Assembly: GCA_015061695.1 (NCBI GenBank)
Contig: SUWA01000025.1
Location: 1-32,242 of the forward strand
DNA: 32,242 nucleotides
Reading direction: 5' to 3'
From: Lentisphaerota bacterium
Lineage (GTDB): Bacteria; Verrucomicrobiota; Lentisphaeria; Victivallales; Victivallaceae
Shown piece after piece: positions 8,076 to 16,254 of the stretch. Position 1 is the first letter of the stretch, and every line of letters starts with the position of its first letter. The position numbers and the translations under genes were made by a program. The notes under the pieces are model-generated. The model was not told where the DNA came from and did no database searches. It saw nothing but the letters and a program-made list of their open reading frames with translations.

Positions 8076-10727
8076 ATGATCCCGATTTTTGTTCAGGAAG
8101 CGTTGGAAGAACGCTACGGCAGCTATGTCCGCCCCTTTTTGTGGTATTCCGGCGAAAACAAAGAATTGCTGGCCCGCGAAATCAGTGCCATTGCCCAGTC
8201 CGGAGCTAAAGAATTTGTGTTTGAAAACCGCGGCGGCGACTGGTTCGGAACTGACTTCTGGTGGGATATTTTCGGGTTTGTGCTTGAATATGCCAAGTCG
8301 CTGAATATGCGCGTCTGGTCGATCGACGACTCGCACGTCAATACCGGCAGTGCCAACGATACTCTGGCCAAGCCGGAAAATGCCAAATTCCGCCCCAAAA
8401 ATGTACGCCTGGATATGGTCGATGCGGTCGGCCCGCTGCTCGGCGGTGCGTTTTCGCTGCCGGGACACACCGACCAGGAAAATATCATCCAAATCTCCGC
8501 TTTCCGGCGCGATATGCAAAGCGGCCACTCCTACGGTCAGGCGCTGGATCTGACCGGCTGTGTGCAGGATGGCTTGCTGGTAACGGATCTGCCGGAAGGC
8601 GTGTGGCGCATCTACTATGTTATGACCACCGATCCGGCACGCCACGGTTTGTTTGCCAACTACATAAGTATGGTCAGCAAAGAATCGTGCCGCCATTTGA
8701 TCGACGAGATCCACGAAAAAATGTACGAACACTTTGCTGATTACTTCGGCAACACCTTTGCCGGGTTCTTTTCGGACGAACCGGGTTTCGGCAACTGCGA
8801 CGGCCAGTACGGGCCCAATGCCTACAATCTGCGCTGCGGCCAGCTGGATAAAATGTTCCCGTGGTGGGATGATTTTCCGCAGCGTTTGAGCAAACTCACC
8901 GGCATGAGCGAAGCTGATGTCATGCTCATGCTGCCGGCTTTGTGGGACGAAGTGGATGGCGTAAGTGCCAAGCTGCGGCTGGATTACATGGATCTGATCA
9001 GCGCTCTCTGGCAGGAAAATTTCTGCGATCAGCTGGGCCAGTGGTGCGAAGCGCATCAGGTGGAATACATCGGCCACAACCTGGAAGATGCCGATGCACA
9101 CATGCGCAGCGGCTGGGGTTGCGGACACTATTTCCGCAGTATGCACGGCCAGCACATGTCGGGTATGGATATTGTGTTTGAACAGCTTATGCCGGCGCTC
9201 TGTACGGTCGACCATGCAATGAATGTGGACAGCCGCACCCGCTCGTCATCGTTCTATCACTACACGCTGCCCAAGCTGGCCGCTTCGATGGCGCATATCA
9301 CGCCGCACATGCAGAACCGCGCTTTGAGCGAAATGTTCGGCGCCACCGGCTGGACTTGCGGTTTGAGCAACATGCGTTCGCTTTTCAACCACACGCTGAT
9401 CTGCGGGGTCAACAACTATGTACCGCACGCTTACGCCATGGCCATACCGCAGGTGTTTGAAGCTCATAAAGAGCGCGAAAACGCCGCCGGCTCGGTTACT
9501 CCGCCGGGATATTCCATGACCTATCTGGCGCCGACATTCTACACCGGCGGCTACAATCCGCAATATCCGGAATTCTGCAATATCATCCGCGGGGTCCAGC
9601 GCATCAGCCACCTTACCAGCACTGCGCAGCATCTGCCGGATGTAGCCGTTTACTACAATGCCGAGGGCGACTGGATGAACTCCGGTGCCTGCCGCAGCAT
9701 GGATGATGTATCAATGAGTCTGATCCGCGGCGGATTTGACTTTGACTTCCTGCCGCTGGATACTTTGCTGAACGACGCAACTGTGGTCAACGGTCAGCTC
9801 AAGGTCAACAATGAACTCTTTCAGGCGCTGGTGCTGCCCATGAGCGAAACGGTGCCGCAGAAATTGCTGGATAAACTTATCGAACTGGCCGACAGTAAGG
9901 TAAAGATCTGTTTTACTGACCAATTGCCGCTCCGCACCGAAAACGGCGCGATCATGCCGGAAAAAATGAGTTCTTTCCATACTTTGCACTACAACGAACT
10001 GGCTTCGGAACTGGCTGCCTATGCTCAACCGTACTGGGCGGTAACTCCGGCGCAGGAAGATCTGCGGCGCTACAATTTCCGCGACAACACCGGTCGGGAA
10101 GGTGTGATTCTGCTGAACAGCGGCGCAGCAGATATAACTTTTGATCTGCCGGCCAATAAAAATCTGGTCTTTGAACCTTATGGCAATCAGGTCTATGCGC
10201 TCAACAGCTCAACTATGACGCTGGAAGCCCAGCAGCTGGTGGTGGTCTATGCCGAAGATGATCCGGAAGATCTTGAACCCTATCCGATGCCCCCTGCCAA
10301 CTGGCAGAATCTGGATCTGCGTTACAATATCTTTGTCCGCAGCGCGGTGGAAAAAGAATTTAAATTGCTGCGTGCCGACAGTGCGGCAGTCAATTTGCTG
10401 GTCGAAGAAAAACTTTCCCGCTTCTGCGGCGAATTCCGCTACGAAAGCACCTTTGAGTGTGATTCTGATAACTGCACCATGTTGGAGATCCCCCACGCCG
10501 GCGATGGCGCACGGGTGATCATCAATGGCATTGATTGCGGGTTTGCTTTCGGCCCCTGCTGCCGGTTCAATATCAGAAAGGCTGTAAAACGCGGAGTCAA
10601 CACCCTGCAGATCATCTGCTGCGACAACCCCGCTTATGCCGACCGCCCCGGCAATCAGAAACTCCCCCACGGCTGCGGTTTCCCGCTGCGGGCGCACGGC
10701 TTCACCGGCTCAATCAAGATCGGATAA
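8076..10727 (+). CDS. Putative glycoside hydrolase, GH106-like, cytoplasmic
   Basis: The start at 8076 has AAAGG 8-9 nt upstream; the in-frame ATG at 7929 lies before the promoter and is rejected. The 883-residue product has no signal peptide. The layout resembles alpha-L-rhamnosidase-like (GH106-type) proteins. A barrel-like N-terminal region carries RVWSIDDSHVNTGSAN and GFFSDEPGFG (D234, E235), then YIGHNLEDADAH (E337) and LSEMFGATGW (E419). These acidic residues are candidate catalytic groups by motif only. The last 110 residues look like a galactose-binding jelly roll. It probably acts on imported oligosaccharide. Family and substrate are inferred and could be wrong. Confidence 0.72.
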   Translation: MIPIFVQEALEERYGSYVRPFLWYSGENKELLAREISAIAQSGAKEFVFENRGGDWFGTDFWWDIFGFVLEYAKSLNMRVWSIDDSHVNTGSANDTLAKPENAKFRPKNVRLDMVDAVGPLLGGAFSLPGHTDQENIIQISAFRRDMQSGHSYGQALDLTGCVQDGLLVTDLPEGVWRIYYVMTTDPARHGLFANYISMVSKESCRHLIDEIHEKMYEHFADYFGNTFAGFFSDEPGFGNCDGQYGPNAYNLRCGQLDKMFPWWDDFPQRLSKLTGMSEADVMLMLPALWDEVDGVSAKLRLDYMDLISALWQENFCDQLGQWCEAHQVEYIGHNLEDADAHMRSGWGCGHYFRSMHGQHMSGMDIVFEQLMPALCTVDHAMNVDSRTRSSSFYHYTLPKLAASMAHITPHMQNRALSEMFGATGWTCGLSNMRSLFNHTLICGVNNYVPHAYAMAIPQVFEAHKERENAAGSVTPPGYSMTYLAPTFYTGGYNPQYPEFCNIIRGVQRISHLTSTAQHLPDVAVYYNAEGDWMNSGACRSMDDVSMSLIRGGFDFDFLPLDTLLNDATVVNGQLKVNNELFQALVLPMSETVPQKLLDKLIELADSKVKICFTDQLPLRTENGAIMPEKMSSFHTLHYNELASELAAYAQPYWAVTPAQEDLRRYNFRDNTGREGVILLNSGAADITFDLPANKNLVFEPYGNQVYALNSSTMTLEAQQLVVVYAEDDPEDLEPYPMPPANWQNLDLRYNIFVRSAVEKEFKLLRADSAAVNLLVEEKLSRFCGEFRYESTFECDSDNCTMLEIPHAGDGARVIINGIDCGFAFGPCCRFNIRKAVKRGVNTLQIICCDNPAYADRPGNQKLPHGCGFPLRAHGFTGSIKIG

Positions 10728-10738
10728 GTTTTATCAAT

Positions 10739-10758
10739 CCCCCGGCCGCGGCCGGGGG
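10739..10758 (+). terminator. Strong GC-rich terminator after the glycosidase-like gene
   Basis: A perfect 20 bp palindrome of CCCCCGGCCG followed by its reverse complement starts 12 bp after the stop and is followed by ATTTTG. The T-run is short, so termination may be helped by the second hairpin at 10773-10805. Confidence 0.65.
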
Positions 10759-10772
10759 ATTTTGCGGGGAGA

Positions 10773-10805
10773 GAGAAAACTTTTTTTGAGGAAAAAAGTT
10801 TTCTC
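10773..10805. other. Long AT-rich hairpin
   Basis: GAGAAAACTTTTTT (10773-10786) is perfectly complementary to 10792-10805 with a 5 nt loop. It sits directly before the first 119 bp repeat. It could act as a second, bidirectional terminator for the converging genes, or be part of the repeat element. Confidence 0.5.
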
Positions 10806-10814
10806 CCGACCCAA

Positions 10815-10933
10815 CTTGTCGCGGCGAAGCCTGTAAGGCGAAGACGGAACCCCTCTCTTTTTCAAAAAACCTTTTCCTGCCTTTTATATTTTTGCTCCCG
10901 CAAATATATAAAAGGCGAGTCCTTATTTTGTGG
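10815..10933. repeat. 119 bp direct repeat, copy 1
   Basis: The copy runs from CTTGTCGCGGCGAAGCC to TTATTTTGTGG and recurs 178 bp downstream with only two base differences. It contains a near-perfect hairpin: a 17 bp arm (10879-10895), loop TCCC, and arm 10900-10916 with one mismatch. No convincing coding frame crosses both copies. Confidence 0.9.
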
Positions 10934-10992
10934 GAAACGGCGTAAAGCAACAGGCGTTTCGCAAGCAAGATGGGGTATTTTCTCTCTCCAGC

Positions 10993-11111
10993 CTTGTCGC
11001 GGCGAAGCCTGTAAGGCGAAGACGGAACCTCTCTCTTTTTCAAAAAACCTTTTCCTGCCTTTTATATTTTTGCTCCCGCAAATATATAAAAGACGAGTCC
11101 TTATTTTGTGG
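10993..11111. repeat. 119 bp direct repeat, copy 2
   Basis: This copy differs from copy 1 by a C to T (in GGAACCYCTC) and a G to A at 11093. The second change adds a mismatch to its hairpin (11057-11073 with 11078-11094). Weak similarity continues into the TTTTCTC runs just upstream of each copy, so the full unit may be 178 bp. A non-repeated 59 bp spacer (10934-10992) separates them. Confidence 0.9.
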
Positions 11112-11291
11112 TGAAATAGGGTGTGGCAAAACTTTTCAGCCCCCCCCCCTGATTGATATTATGACTTTTATTGCCCGCCAACAGCTCATGCGGCATGTGT
11201 CGCCGCAACTGCGCTTGCTTACACTCCAACGACCGCCGGGTGTGATCCGCCGCCGTACTTATCCGTACCCAACAATCCCACACCGTTCCGT
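11112..11291. other. Unassigned convergent intergenic DNA with a C10 tract
   Basis: This is the remainder of the 564 bp gap between two converging genes. It holds a run of ten C at 11140-11149 and a short hairpin, GCGGC/GCCGC, near 11190-11206. Open frames of 44-60 codons exist on both strands, but they lack ribosome sites and recognisable sequence. I see no gene here. Confidence 0.5.
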
Positions 11292-12779
11292 TTAACGGCT
11301 CTTTACCCGGTAGAGTGTAACGTATTTGATTTCTTCAACTTTCTGCAAACGGCAGTTGAAACGTTCTTCAAAAGCCTGAACATCGTCGCGCCGGGTGTGC
11401 AGTACCGCCAGTGAGCCATCCGGCAGGCTTTTGACGCTGTTGTTAGGCACATCCACACTCATGCTGCACTTGAGTCCACTCATCACTGAATAAAACCGCA
11501 TCGGCAGCGGATCGCTGTTGAAACTTATAAAGACGACCCGATCACCGGCCTGCCCGGCGATCTTGTGCGCAACCAGACTGGGCCGATAATTTTTCTGCAT
11601 GTAGTAAGGGTGGAAAAAATCATCCTCCACCGGATCCAGACTGACTTTGGCGCTTACGGCATAACCTGACATTATCAGCATGGTTTGCACACAGAGTGCC
11701 AGCAGCAGAAACAGTGCCAGGTGATATGCTTTCCACGCCTTGAGCGTAACTTTGGCTATGCCGTCGATCACCAGCATGGCCAGCACCGGCAGCAGCGGCA
11801 CGAATATCCGCGGGAACGGCGCCCGGTGCAGTATCAATATTGCCAATATCGGCATCAACCAGATCAAGTACGTTAAATAGCAGCGCCACGGCTGTTTGCA
11901 GATCCCCCACGGAGCAAAAATCAACAGCAGCCCGAAACAACTTGCATACATACCCAGCACCATAGCTATAGCGCCCCAGCGGCTCGGGAAGCCTTCACCC
12001 AAACTGAACGTATTCAAAAAAGCCCCTGCAATCGGAGCATAAAATACGATCAGTGCCAGCAGCGGAACTGCACAGGCAATATAAAAACGTTTATCGCGCC
12101 AGAAGCGTTCCGGCAGCCACTGAATTGCATAAAGCACCGCCGCCGCCAGCGCCAGCAGATTGCTGGGAACGCTGCCTGCCGCCAGAACCGAACTGATTGC
12201 AAAAAGCGTCCAGCCGCGCCGGGCGCGGTCGTGAAAAATATCGTACAAACCGTACAGCGCCAGCGCCGTCCAGAAAAAACTCAACGCATATCCCCGGATC
12301 GCCGTAGCGTAATTCATCCAGATCATCGAAGTTGCCATTACCGACAAAACCAGCCCGCCGGGAAAAACCCGCCCCGAATCGATTTTGCCGCGCAGATCCA
12401 TAATTACCGCCAGCGCCGCCAACATTGCTGCCAGCGAAAACATCCGGAAAACTGTTACCGGATCGCACCAGCCGGATTCCGCCAGCGGCATAGCAAATAT
12501 TTTCAGCATCATGTTGTAAACGATGTGATTGTTGGGGATGGCATAGTTGTTGTAGATCCCGCCGGCGCTCATGGGAATGACAAAGTTCATCAAGGTCAAT
12601 GCTTCGTCAAACCACAATTCCCGTTTGATCGCGATCAAACCGGTCAGCAGCGCGATCAAAAGCGGCAGATATTTGCCCAGGCGTTGAAAAAACGTCATCC
12701 GGCCGGATGTGATGGTGTCCGGGATATTATTCTCTGCCGCCGGGGCAGGAGTGGATCTGTGAGTGTTTTTGGATTTCAT
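11292..12779 (-). CDS. Multi-pass membrane glycosyltransferase-like protein (GT39/ArnT type)
   Basis: The 495-residue protein has a polar N-terminus of about 35 residues, then roughly ten hydrophobic spans to about residue 375, and a soluble C-terminal domain of about 120 residues. RELWFDEALTL (D58, E59) in the first outer loop matches the acidic motif of GT-C enzymes such as ArnT and PMT, which use lipid-linked sugars. PNNHIVYNMMLK and AIRGYAL are further family-like segments. It probably moves a sugar from a polyprenyl carrier onto a periplasmic acceptor; donor and acceptor are unknown. Its ATG overlaps the uvrC stop (ATGA), so it is the last gene of the coaD-uvrC operon and probably translationally coupled. 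Confidence 0.75.
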   Translation of the reverse strand: MKSKNTHRSTPAPAAENNIPDTITSGRMTFFQRLGKYLPLLIALLTGLIAIKRELWFDEALTLMNFVIPMSAGGIYNNYAIPNNHIVYNMMLKIFAMPLAESGWCDPVTVFRMFSLAAMLAALAVIMDLRGKIDSGRVFPGGLVLSVMATSMIWMNYATAIRGYALSFFWTALALYGLYDIFHDRARRGWTLFAISSVLAAGSVPSNLLALAAAVLYAIQWLPERFWRDKRFYIACAVPLLALIVFYAPIAGAFLNTFSLGEGFPSRWGAIAMVLGMYASCFGLLLIFAPWGICKQPWRCYLTYLIWLMPILAILILHRAPFPRIFVPLLPVLAMLVIDGIAKVTLKAWKAYHLALFLLLALCVQTMLIMSGYAVSAKVSLDPVEDDFFHPYYMQKNYRPSLVAHKIAGQAGDRVVFISFNSDPLPMRFYSVMSGLKCSMSVDVPNNSVKSLPDGSLAVLHTRRDDVQAFEERFNCRLQKVEEIKYVTLYRVKSR

Positions 12780-14284
12780 ACTTCAACTTCTCCCTGAATA
12801 TTTTTGATCTGCCCGGCTGCAGGCCGCTCCAGTGCCGCAAGGATCTCGCCGGCCAGCACTTCGCCAATGCCCGGAACGCGGTCAGTGATCATCTTTACCG
12901 ATGCTTTGCGCAATTCGCGCACCGAACCGAACGCCTTGAGCAGAGCCATTTTACGCTTTTCTCCGATCCCCGGCAGATCATCCAGCAGCGATTCAGTCAA
13001 CCGCTTCTGGCGCAGATTGCGGTGATAGGTTATGGCAAACCGGTGAGCTTCGTCGCGCACCGCCTGCAAAACGCGCAGTCCGGGGTGGTGGCGGTCAAGT
13101 TTGAGTGGTTCGCGCCGGCCGGGTATATATATTTCTTCATCCCGTTCGGCCAGACCGATGACCGGCAGCGCCGGGCAATTCAGTCCGGTAAGCGTCCGCA
13201 AAGCCGCGTTGAGCTGGCCGATACCGCCATCGACCACCAGCAGATCCGGCAAGGGCTTTTTTTCTTCCAGCAAGCGCCGGAAATGCCGCCCCACGACCTC
13301 GCTCATCATGGCAAAGTCGTTGGCCCCTTCCACCGTTTTGATCCGGAATCGCCGGTAGAGATCCCGCGCCGGTTTGCCGTCAACAAATACGGTCATACTG
13401 GCCACGGCCAGCTGGCCGAGTAAGTTGGATATATCAAAACACTTCATCGTTACCAGCTTTTTGGGCAGGTGCAGAGCCTCCTGCAATGCCTGCATGGCTT
13501 CCGGACCGCTGCGGCTGGGGATGGAAGCGTGTTCAAACGAACGGTTGCGCTGGCCGAAAACCGTTTCCAGATTGGTCAATACATCGCGCCAGCGGCCCGC
13601 CCGTTCGTAATCAAGGTTCTGCGCGGAACGGAGCATCTGCTCTTTGACGGCGGCAGTTACATTATCGAGTTTGCCGGCCAGTACCTCGAGCATGGCATCG
13701 ACCTTTTTGCGGTAATCGCTCTGCGAGATCGCTCCGGTACAGGGCGAACTGCAATCTTTGACGATGCGTTTAAGACAGCGCTTGCGGGTTTCCGCATCCG
13801 GGTGATTGCTGCGGCAGGCGCGCAAACCAAAGTATGCCAGCAGAAATTCCAGCGTCTTTTTCAGCGCCGTGCCATGCGGGAACGGCCCGAAATAGGTGGC
13901 GTTATCATCTTTTTTTATCCGCGCCAGCGTCAGAGTCGGATAAAGGTCATCCAGTTTTATTTTCAGCAGTAAATAGCGCTTATCGTCGCGCATAAGTATA
14001 TTGTAATAAGGGGCATAGCTCTTGATCAACCGCGATTCCAGGATCAATGCCTCGTCCTCGGTTTTGACCTGAAAAAACTCCCATGTATGTATGGAGTTTA
14101 TCAGCTGGCGCAATTTTACATCGGCCTTGCTCACGCGCCCGGGCTGAAAATACGAACTCATCCGCCGCCGCAGATTTTTGGCCTTGCCCACATAGATCAC
14201 CGTACCGAATTTATCGCGATAGACATAAACACCCGGATGCGGAGGAACTTTGGACGGCAGAAAGTTTTCTTTGAGTTCGATCAT
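12776..14284 (-). CDS. uvrC: Excinuclease ABC subunit C, shortened
   Basis: UvrC makes both incisions around bulky DNA lesions with UvrA and UvrB. In order I see a GIY-YIG nuclease domain (residues 17-95: GVYVY, VIYVGKAKNLRRR) and four cysteines, C157, C170, C178 and C182. Their pattern resembles the E. coli cysteines reported to bind an iron-sulfur cluster. A UVR domain (about 205-240), an RNase H-like nuclease with D284 (CFDISN), D352 (VVDGG) and D411 (RDEAH), and a double helix-hairpin-helix (434-487) follow. At 502 residues it is about 100 shorter than the E. coli protein. The segment between the UVR domain and CFDISN is only about 40 residues. The gene starts 6 bp after the SDR stop. Confidence 0.94.
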   Translation of the reverse strand: MIELKENFLPSKVPPHPGVYVYRDKFGTVIYVGKAKNLRRRMSSYFQPGRVSKADVKLRQLINSIHTWEFFQVKTEDEALILESRLIKSYAPYYNILMRDDKRYLLLKIKLDDLYPTLTLARIKKDDNATYFGPFPHGTALKKTLEFLLAYFGLRACRSNHPDAETRKRCLKRIVKDCSSPCTGAISQSDYRKKVDAMLEVLAGKLDNVTAAVKEQMLRSAQNLDYERAGRWRDVLTNLETVFGQRNRSFEHASIPSRSGPEAMQALQEALHLPKKLVTMKCFDISNLLGQLAVASMTVFVDGKPARDLYRRFRIKTVEGANDFAMMSEVVGRHFRRLLEEKKPLPDLLVVDGGIGQLNAALRTLTGLNCPALPVIGLAERDEEIYIPGRREPLKLDRHHPGLRVLQAVRDEAHRFAITYHRNLRQKRLTESLLDDLPGIGEKRKMALLKAFGSVRELRKASVKMITDRVPGIGEVLAGEILAALERPAAGQIKNIQGEVEV

Positions 14285-14290
14285 TTTTTT

Positions 14291-15043
14291 TCAACGCAGT
14301 TTCCAAACCTTGAGCGCCATACGCATGTACAGCTCCGGACAGCGGCGGGTAAACCACACAAACAATTTATACCAGTCGGGGAAAACGACCAACCTCCGGT
14401 TACGGTCAATTGCCTTGCAGACCTTGCGGGCAAATTTGGCAGTATCAACTTGGTTGCCGGGAGTTTCCGGACATTCGCGCAACCTGATCGCACGGCTGGA
14501 AAAACCTGTGGAGATCCGCCCCGGGCAAACTGTTATGACCCGGACACTCTGCACCGAAGCCTCGGCCCGCAGCGTTTGCGAAAAACTCAACAAGGCGGCC
14601 TTGACTGCACTGTAAGCTCCCATGCACGGAACCGGTGCCAACGCCGCCACGCTGGAGATATTGACAATCGCGCCGCGCGTTTTGCTCAAATCTTTCAGCA
14701 ACAGCCGGGTCAGAAGCACCGGCGCAAAAAAATCCACCTCAAACATCCGCCGCAAGTCGCTTTCCGGCAGTTCTTCCCAGGCCGCATAGCCGCCGAAACC
14801 GGCATTATTAACCAGGAGATCCAGCCGGTCTGTCCGTTTGGCCAACTCCTGCGGAACAGTTGCCAACGCAGTTGGATCGCTTAAATCACAGACTATAAAA
14901 TCTTCTTCCGCAACATTTTCGGGCTTTTTGCGCCCCAGCCCGATCACGCGGTAAGCGCGTTTTTCAAGCTCGCAGGCCAGCGCCCGCCCCAGTCCGCTGG
15001 AACTGCCGGTAACCAGCGCTGTTCTGGTGGTGTTTGAACTCAT
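14291..15043 (-). CDS. Classical short-chain dehydrogenase/reductase
   Basis: The 250-residue protein shows all the marks of a classical SDR. These are TGSSSGLG cofactor loop (12-19), NNAG (79-82), catalytic serine in NISS (130/131) and Y144-S-A-V-K148. Arginine-rich residues after the second strand (GRKK, 37-40) favour NADP(H). The last 40 residues (KLFVWFTRRCPELYMRMALKV) are hydrophobic and basic, suggesting weak membrane association, as in SDRs acting on lipids. Its ATG overlaps the rpe stop by four bases (ATGA). The substrate is unknown, and its place between rpe and uvrC does not reveal it. Confidence 0.88.
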   Translation of the reverse strand: MSSNTTRTALVTGSSSGLGRALACELEKRAYRVIGLGRKKPENVAEEDFIVCDLSDPTALATVPQELAKRTDRLDLLVNNAGFGGYAAWEELPESDLRRMFEVDFFAPVLLTRLLLKDLSKTRGAIVNISSVAALAPVPCMGAYSAVKAALLSFSQTLRAEASVQSVRVITVCPGRISTGFSSRAIRLRECPETPGNQVDTAKFARKVCKAIDRNRRLVVFPDWYKLFVWFTRRCPELYMRMALKVWKLR

Positions 15044-15741
15044 ATATTCAGTTCCGCGCTGGCATCATGCAGCGCTTTTACGGCCGCTTCCATACCGTCG
15101 GGGGCGCGGAACACGGAGGTACCGGCCACCATCATATTGGCGCCGGCGCGGACGGCTTCGTAAACCGTTTTGCGGTCGATCCCGCCATCTATCTGCAAAT
15201 GGATCTTGCGGCCCGATTCGCGGATCATCTGACGGCATTCAGCGACTTTATCCATCATGTCGTGCATAAAACTCTGACCGCCGAAACCGGGTTCCACACT
15301 CATGACCAGTATCATATCCAAATCGTTGATGTAGTCTTTGAGCGCCGAAGCCGGAGTCTTGGGCTTGACTGACATACCCACCGTGCAGCCGGATTCTTTG
15401 ATCGCAGCGATCACTGCGGCCGGGTCATCGTCGCTTTCCACATGGAACGTTATATGATCGGCACCGGCTTTGGCAAAAACCGGCGTATAAAACAGCGGAT
15501 GCGATACCATCAAATGAGCGTCAAAGCAAAATGTCGAAGCCTTGCGCAGCGAACTGACCAGCGGCGGTCCCATCGTCAGGTTCGGCACAAAATGGCCATC
15601 CATAACATCCAGATGCAGCAGATCCGCTCCGGCAGCAGCGACTTTGGCCACGTCGGCATCCAGCGTGCCGAAATCGGCGGCCAGAATGGACGGGGCAACG
15701 GTAACTTTATCGTAGGGCAAATTTCTTATATCGTACTTCAT
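15040..15741 (-). CDS. rpe: Ribulose-phosphate 3-epimerase
   Basis: The enzyme interconverts ribulose 5-phosphate and xylulose 5-phosphate in the pentose phosphate pathway. The 233-residue TIM barrel carries VAPSILAADFGTL, LLHLDVMDGHFVPNLTMGP, MSVEPGFGGQSF and LQIDGGID, which contain the metal-binding histidines and the two catalytic aspartates. Length and motifs are canonical. AGGAG lies 8 nt before the ATG, and the gene starts 18 bp after the yceD stop. Confidence 0.96.
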   Translation of the reverse strand: MKYDIRNLPYDKVTVAPSILAADFGTLDADVAKVAAAGADLLHLDVMDGHFVPNLTMGPPLVSSLRKASTFCFDAHLMVSHPLFYTPVFAKAGADHITFHVESDDDPAAVIAAIKESGCTVGMSVKPKTPASALKDYINDLDMILVMSVEPGFGGQSFMHDMMDKVAECRQMIRESGRKIHLQIDGGIDRKTVYEAVRAGANMMVAGTSVFRAPDGMEAAVKALHDASAELNI

Positions 15742-15759
15742 AAATATTTTCTCCTGTAG

Positions 15760-16254
15760 TTATTTATCCAATTTCAATCCATCCAGCGCATCCCACGGCG
15801 ACGGCTCATCCTCAGCCGGACCGGAGTCGTCAAAATCTTCGGGTTCGCAGTCGCATCGGGTCTGGTTGAGATTAACTCCGCAAACCGGACAAAGCCCGGC
15901 ACAATCATCGCTGCAGAGCAGATTGGCCGGCAGATTCAACAGCAGTTCGGCGCGGATATCTTCGGTTATATCCACAACTTCTTCGCTGTCCAGCTCCACA
16001 AACAGTTCTATATCTTCGGCAGCCAGCTCGATTTGAGTCGGCTCCAGACAACGGCCGCAGGCCCCCGATAGTACCGTCGAAACCCGCCCCGTTACCAGCG
16101 CTCCGCCGGAAACCTTACTGACTTTGAGCTGATAGTTCACCGGTTCTCCGGCATTGAAAATCAGATCATCTTCCAGCTCCAGAAATTCAGGTTTTTCGCT
16201 GCCGGCAAGATCAATATCCTGCTTTTCCAGCAGACCGATCGTAAAAGTTATCAT
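15760..16254 (-). CDS. yceD: YceD/DUF177 family protein with zinc-ribbon-like cysteines
   Basis: The start at 16254 overlaps the coaD stop as ATGA; longer in-frame versions would lie inside coaD. The 164-residue protein has the DUF177 core: a CGRCLEP motif near residues 66-72, an acidic middle segment (EDIELFVELDSEEVVDI) and a cysteine cluster, CSDDCAGLCPVCG. The C-terminus is acidic. Relatives are linked to 23S rRNA maturation and usually sit directly before rpmF (L32). Here rpe follows instead, and no L32 frame fits in the 18 bp between them. Confidence 0.85.
   Translation of the reverse strand: MITFTIGLLEKQDIDLAGSEKPEFLELEDDLIFNAGEPVNYQLKVSKVSGGALVTGRVSTVLSGACGRCLEPTQIELAAEDIELFVELDSEEVVDITEDIRAELLLNLPANLLCSDDCAGLCPVCGVNLNQTRCDCEPEDFDDSGPAEDEPSPWDALDGLKLDK

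Noticed and set aside
8040-9215. A 391-codon frame antisense to the glycosidase-like gene
   Set aside because: It shows no domain and lies opposite conserved barrel motifs.
10714-11043. A 109-codon minus-strand frame through the repeats
   Set aside because: It runs through the terminator palindrome and the hairpins, so it is not credible as a gene.
10930-11295. A 121-codon plus-strand frame through the repeats
   Set aside because: It is formed largely from the 119 bp repeat and the C10 tract, without a ribosome site.
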